A stretch of DNA of 7,808 nucleotides, from NCBI GenBank assembly GCA_041686955.1, contig JAWLCV010000118.1, forward strand, positions 1 to 7,808, read 5' to 3'. Numbering within the stretch: the first letter of the stretch is position 1; each line of letters starts with the position of its first letter. This DNA comes from UBA7803 sp041686955. GTDB taxonomy: Bacteria > Pseudomonadota > Gammaproteobacteria > Pseudomonadales > Azotimanducaceae. A program made the translations under genes and the position numbers. This document shows, piece by piece, positions 5,186 through 7,808 of the stretch. The notes beneath the pieces were generated by a model, which worked only from the letters and a program-made list of their open reading frames with translations, had not been told where the DNA came from and made no database searches.

Positions 5186-6136
5186 TCAGGGTACGGCGCG
5201 GTAGCCGTTCTCGACGCCCTTGGTGAAGACCCCCACGGCATCGTGGGCGTGAAGGCTTTCGTGATGCTCCAGGCGCACCCAGAAGTCCGCCAGCCGCGGA
5301 TCGCCGGCGAGGCAGCCCTTGAGCTTGCGGCCCGCGTCTTCGATGAACATGAGGTTCTGGCCGTTGAGCCGGGCGAATTCCTGCTCGTCCTCCCGCTTCA
5401 CCGCCGTCTGCACGGGCGTCTTCAGCACCGCCTCCGCCTCGTTCACCAGCTCGGTGATGGGGAAAGTTTCCAGGCCATCGGCGAGGCGAACCAGGATGCG
5501 CGCCGTGCTGCGCTGGCTGTGGGGCGTGGCGACGATGCCCTGCTCGGTGCCGAGCCACTCCCTGACTGCGCCCGCATCCACCTGGCCAGAGCCGCCGAAG
5601 TCGGCCTCGAACTGCTGCTGGATGAGCTGACGCGCCAGGGCCGCCGAGCACGGACAGGTGGAGGAATACTGCACGTCCACCCGCATCTCGAGGTCGATCT
5701 CGCCGCCCGACAAGGTGCCCTTGATGGTCACAGGGTAGGCGTTCCAGCCCGAGTTGTCGCTCACCAGTGCCTTGCGCCGCAGAAAGTAGTCGAAGTCGAA
5801 CTGCACGAAGGCCTGGGTGCTGAGGTCGCGATGCGACTCCAGGACGCTCGCCAGCATGAGCTTCAGTCCCGCCGCCGACAGGGGCCGCGTCTCGGAATGC
5901 TCGTCCAGGATGAGATACAGCCGCGACATGTGGATGCCCTTGGCCAACTCGTCGGCCAGGTCCACGTAGATCTGCACCCGGCTCTGAACGCTGCGCACCG
6001 CGCTGCCGTCGCGAATCATGAGCGGTTGGTGGATGCCGCTCATGCCGACCCAGTCCAGGGTCTCCAGCGGGCTCTGCAGGTTGTGGCGCGCCACGTCCGG
6101 CATCTCGGGCAGCGCGATGAGCTCGGGTCTGTTCAT
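5186..6136 (-). CDS. folE2: GTP cyclohydrolase I, FolE2 type (GCYH-IB)
   Basis: FolE2 converts GTP to 7,8-dihydroneopterin triphosphate, the first step toward tetrahydrofolate and also the precursor of queuosine. From the ATG at 6136 the protein has 316 residues. Family marks include GIHMSRLYL (67-75), STCPCSAALARQ with the presumed catalytic Cys161 (159-170), TPHSQRS (204-210), FIEDAGRKL (264-272) and the HHESLHAHDA segment near the C terminus (291-300). FolE2 enzymes work with metals other than zinc and in many bacteria back up zinc-dependent FolE under zinc limitation; whether this genome has folE is not visible. In-frame ATGs at 6166 and 6175 would add 10 or 13 residues (FGQLSGSEP region). 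I prefer 6136 because a good -10 hexamer (TACAAT, 6170-6165) and a repeat element lie across the upstream ATGs. None of the three starts has a strong ribosome binding site. Confidence 0.92.
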   Translation of the reverse strand: MNRPELIALPEMPDVARHNLQSPLETLDWVGMSGIHQPLMIRDGSAVRSVQSRVQIYVDLADELAKGIHMSRLYLILDEHSETRPLSAAGLKLMLASVLESHRDLSTQAFVQFDFDYFLRRKALVSDNSGWNAYPVTIKGTLSGGEIDLEMRVDVQYSSTCPCSAALARQLIQQQFEADFGGSGQVDAGAVREWLGTEQGIVATPHSQRSTARILVRLADGLETFPITELVNEAEAVLKTPVQTAVKREDEQEFARLNGQNLMFIEDAGRKLKGCLAGDPRLADFWVRLEHHESLHAHDAVGVFTKGVENGYRAVP

Positions 6137-6163
6137 GGGCTCGGAACCGGAAAGCTGGCCAAA

Positions 6164-6182
6164 CATTGTAACCATTGGTAAC
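6164..6182. promoter_or_regulatory. tandem/quasi-palindromic repeat and -10 element upstream of folE2
   Basis: On the minus strand the region reads GTTACCAATG then GTTACAATG, a near-identical tandem pair. The forward segment GTAACCATTGGTAAC (6168-6182) is also a 15-bp palindrome with one mismatched pair. TACAAT (6170-6165, minus strand) matches the -10 consensus at five of six positions and would start transcription about 20 bases before the ATG at 6136. The position suggests an operator. Zur control is known for folE2 in other bacteria, but this motif is not a clear match to the Zur box of enterics. No good -35 is visible. Confidence 0.4.
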
Positions 6183-6229
6183 GCCCCGGTGCCATCCCGG
6201 GTCGCTGGGGGCCTCTGGCGACACCGGCG

Positions 6230-6254
6230 GGCTCGGGCAGAGCCGCCGAAGCGG
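6230..6254 (-). other. two small hairpins downstream of the Trm112-like gene
   Basis: Just after the Trm112-like stop, the minus strand carries CCGC-TTCG-GCGG (6254-6243), a 4-bp stem with the very stable UUCG tetraloop. It directly abuts GGCTC-TGCCC-GAGCC (6244-6230), sharing one or two bases. There is no U-run, so termination is uncertain, but the position fits the 3' end of the purA transcript. The rest of the gap up to folE2 shows no gene. Confidence 0.35.
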
Positions 6255-6260
6255 GAGGCG

Positions 6261-6464
6261 TCAGGCGGAGCCGGCGAGGGATGCCCGCTCCTCGTCGCTG
6301 AGCGCTCGCGCCTCTTCCTCGAGCATCACCGGGATGCCGTCGCGGATGGGGTAGGCCAGGCCGCTGGCCCGGCACCACAGCTCGTCTTCCTCCTTTTTGT
6401 ACACCAGCGAGGCCTTGCTCACGGGGCACACCAGGATCTCCAGCAGTTTCGCGTCGATGGCCAC
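6261..6464 (-). CDS. Trm112/YcaR-like small protein (UPF0434)
   Basis: This 67-residue protein has the family pattern KLLEILVCPVSKASL (6-20), ELWC (28-31) and LAYPIRDGIPVMLEEEAR (36-53). Family members are small zinc-ribbon-like proteins; eukaryotic and archaeal Trm112 activates methyltransferases, while the role of the bacterial YcaR group is largely unknown. Here only two of the four possible metal-binding Cys remain (Cys13 and Cys31); the second position of the CPxC motif is Ser16. Many proteobacterial relatives likewise have a non-Cys residue there, so zinc binding is doubtful but the gene is not broken. The start is GTG at 6464, with GAGGTGA overlapping the purA stop and the gene only 8 bases downstream, so it is almost certainly co-transcribed with purA. 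Confidence 0.88.
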   Translation of the reverse strand: MAIDAKLLEILVCPVSKASLVYKKEEDELWCRASGLAYPIRDGIPVMLEEEARALSDEERASLAGSA

Positions 6465-6472
6465 CTGTCACC

Positions 6473-7768
6473 TCAGGGGTTGAACGGGTCTTTCAGAACG
6501 ATGGTTTCGCAGCGGTCCGGGCCGGTGGAGATGATGTCGATGCTCGCTCCCACCGTCTCCTCGATGCGCTTCAGGTACGCCTTGGCGTTCTCCGGCAGCG
6601 CTTCGTAACGTTTGATGCCGAGCGTGGACTCCGTCCAGCCGGGCAACTCCTCGTACACCGGCTTGATGTCGGCGTAGTACTCGCTGGCGAACCGCGCCAT
6701 GCCCTTGAGACCGTCCGGTGTCTGATAGTCGACGCAGATGCGGATGGTGTCCAGTCCGTCGAGAACGTCGAGCTTGGTGATGCAGAGTCCCGAGATGCTG
6801 TTGATCTGCACCGCCTGACGCAGCGCCACCGCATCGAACCAGCCGCAGCGCCGGGCGCGGCCGGTGGTGGCGCCGAACTCGTGACCGCGCGCCGCCAGAC
6901 GCCGCCCCACGTCGTCGAAGAGCTCGGTGGGGAAGGGCCCGGAGCCGACCCGGGTGGAATAGGCCTTGGTGATCCCGAGAACGTAGTCCAGGTAACGCGG
7001 CCCGAAGCCGCTGCCCACCGCGGTGCCGCCGGCGGTGGTGTTGGACGAGGTGACGAAGGGGTAGGTGCCCAGATCCACGTCCAGCAGTGCCCCTTGCGCG
7101 CCCTCGAACAAGAGATTCTCACCCGCCTCCCGAAGCCGGTGCAGGAGCGGCACGATGTCCGCCACCATGGGACGGATCTGCTCGGCGACCTGCTGGCACT
7201 GCTCCAACGTCTGCTGGAAATCCACCGGCTCGGTCTCGTAGTACCGGGTGAGCATGAAGTTGTGATACTCCATGACCTCGGCCAGCTTGGCGGCGAAGCC
7301 CTGCCAGTAGAACAGGTCACCCAGGCGCACGCCGCGCCGGGCCGCCTTGTCCTCGTAGGCCGGGCCGATGCCGCGGCCGGTGGTGCCGATCTTCTGCTCG
7401 CCCCGGGCTTTCTCCCGCGCCAGATCCAGCTTCACGTGATAAGGCAGGATGAGCGGGCAGGCGGGGCTGATGCGCAGCCGCTCCTGGACGGGCACGCCGC
7501 GGGCCTCGAGGCCGGCCACTTCCTGCATCAGGGCGTTCGGCTCCAGCACCACACCGTTGCCGATGAAGCACTGCACGTCGCGGCGCAGGATTCCCGACGG
7601 AATCAGGTGCAGCACGGTTTTCTCGCCGTCGATGACCAGGGTGTGACCGGCGTTGTGGCCGCCCTGGAAGCGCACCACGGCCGCGACCTGCTCCGTGAGC
7701 AGGTCCACCACCTTGCCCTTTCCTTCGTCGCCCCACTGGGTGCCGATCACGACGACGTTGCGTCCCAT
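6473..7768 (-). CDS. purA: adenylosuccinate synthetase
   Basis: PurA joins IMP and aspartate using GTP to give adenylosuccinate, the first committed step to AMP, in the cytoplasm. The 431-residue protein is full length for the bacterial family. Visible motifs are GTQWGDEGKGK (9-19) with the GTP loop and Asp14, GGHNAGHT (36-43) with His42, the IMP-loop sequence KIGTTGRGIGPAYEDK (126-141), SSNTTAGG (241-248), the TTGRARRCGWFD loop (301-312), the guanine-binding TKLDVLDG (331-338) and STGPDR near the C terminus (414-419). All expected catalytic residues are present. The ATG at 7768 has a modest AGAGAG seven bases upstream. Only 40 bases of upstream sequence are in the window, containing a short GGCC-N4-GGCC hairpin (7790-7801); no promoter can be judged. 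In many gammaproteobacteria purA follows hisZ, which would lie just outside. Confidence 0.98.
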   Translation of the reverse strand: MGRNVVVIGTQWGDEGKGKVVDLLTEQVAAVVRFQGGHNAGHTLVIDGEKTVLHLIPSGILRRDVQCFIGNGVVLEPNALMQEVAGLEARGVPVQERLRISPACPLILPYHVKLDLAREKARGEQKIGTTGRGIGPAYEDKAARRGVRLGDLFYWQGFAAKLAEVMEYHNFMLTRYYETEPVDFQQTLEQCQQVAEQIRPMVADIVPLLHRLREAGENLLFEGAQGALLDVDLGTYPFVTSSNTTAGGTAVGSGFGPRYLDYVLGITKAYSTRVGSGPFPTELFDDVGRRLAARGHEFGATTGRARRCGWFDAVALRQAVQINSISGLCITKLDVLDGLDTIRICVDYQTPDGLKGMARFASEYYADIKPVYEELPGWTESTLGIKRYEALPENAKAYLKRIEETVGASIDIISTGPDRCETIVLKDPFNP

Positions 7769-7808
7769 GAATACTCTCTTGGCTAAAGCGGCCGGACGGC
7801 CCAGACGC

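Noticed and set aside
5243..6181. A 312-codon open frame on the plus strand opposite folE2
   Set aside because: folE2 on the other strand has complete family motifs; the antisense translation has none and begins within folE2 sequence.
6881..7786. A 301-codon open frame on the plus strand opposite purA
   Set aside because: It mirrors purA, has no recognisable motif, and its His/Gln/Gly-rich composition is typical of an antisense shadow.
7783..7808. Possible 3' end of an upstream gene on the minus strand, stopping at TAG (7785-7783)
   Set aside because: Only eight codons are visible, too few to identify; a stop in one frame of 26 bases is not evidence for a gene, although hisZ is a common neighbour of purA.

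Overview
The window is GC-rich, gene-dense bacterial chromosome with no mobile element, CRISPR array, rRNA or tRNA that I could find. The protein types suggest a high-GC proteobacterium, most likely a gammaproteobacterium of a purple-sulfur or halophile-like lineage. The pointers are a YcaR/Trm112-like protein beside purA, FolE2, a stand-alone FabH-like synthase and a YrbG-type exchanger. That placement is inference from family resemblance, not a measured phylogeny.

Layout: one gene lies on the plus strand (38-1294), an exported gluzincin-type metalloprotease-like protein. Everything else is on the minus strand. Read in the direction of transcription (right to left) the order is: purA (adenylosuccinate synthetase), a small Trm112-like protein, folE2 (zinc-independent-type GTP cyclohydrolase I), a beta-ketoacyl-ACP synthase III-like enzyme, a phospholipid N-methyltransferase-like SAM enzyme, a YrbG-type calcium/sodium antiporter, arsR and arsI. 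arsI converges on the protease gene with a 21-base gap. No stretch longer than about 130 bases lacks a gene.

The minus-strand genes fall into at least four groups by spacing. purA and the Trm112 gene are 8 bases apart. folE2 has its own likely promoter region with a striking short repeat, and the ketosynthase follows it after a 47-base gap that holds a strong hairpin. The methyltransferase and antiporter are only 3 bases apart. arsR and arsI overlap by four bases (ATGA), behind a promoter that starts inside the antiporter stop codon and contains a 7-bp inverted repeat.

The clearest functional unit is arsR-arsI. It pairs an ArsR repressor whose only cysteines are a C-terminal CC-x6-C set with a VOC-fold enzyme carrying the vicinal cysteine pair typical of ArsI/CadI. 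This looks like a compact organoarsenical- or metal-responsive detoxification cassette, with no arsM, arsB or arsC in view. The other genes are mostly housekeeping (purine synthesis, folate or queuosine precursor) or lipid and membrane related (ketosynthase, lipid methyltransferase, antiporter). I see no wholly new multi-gene system. The best leads are the ArsR sensor-site variant, the folE2 upstream repeat and the uncharacterised gluzincin.
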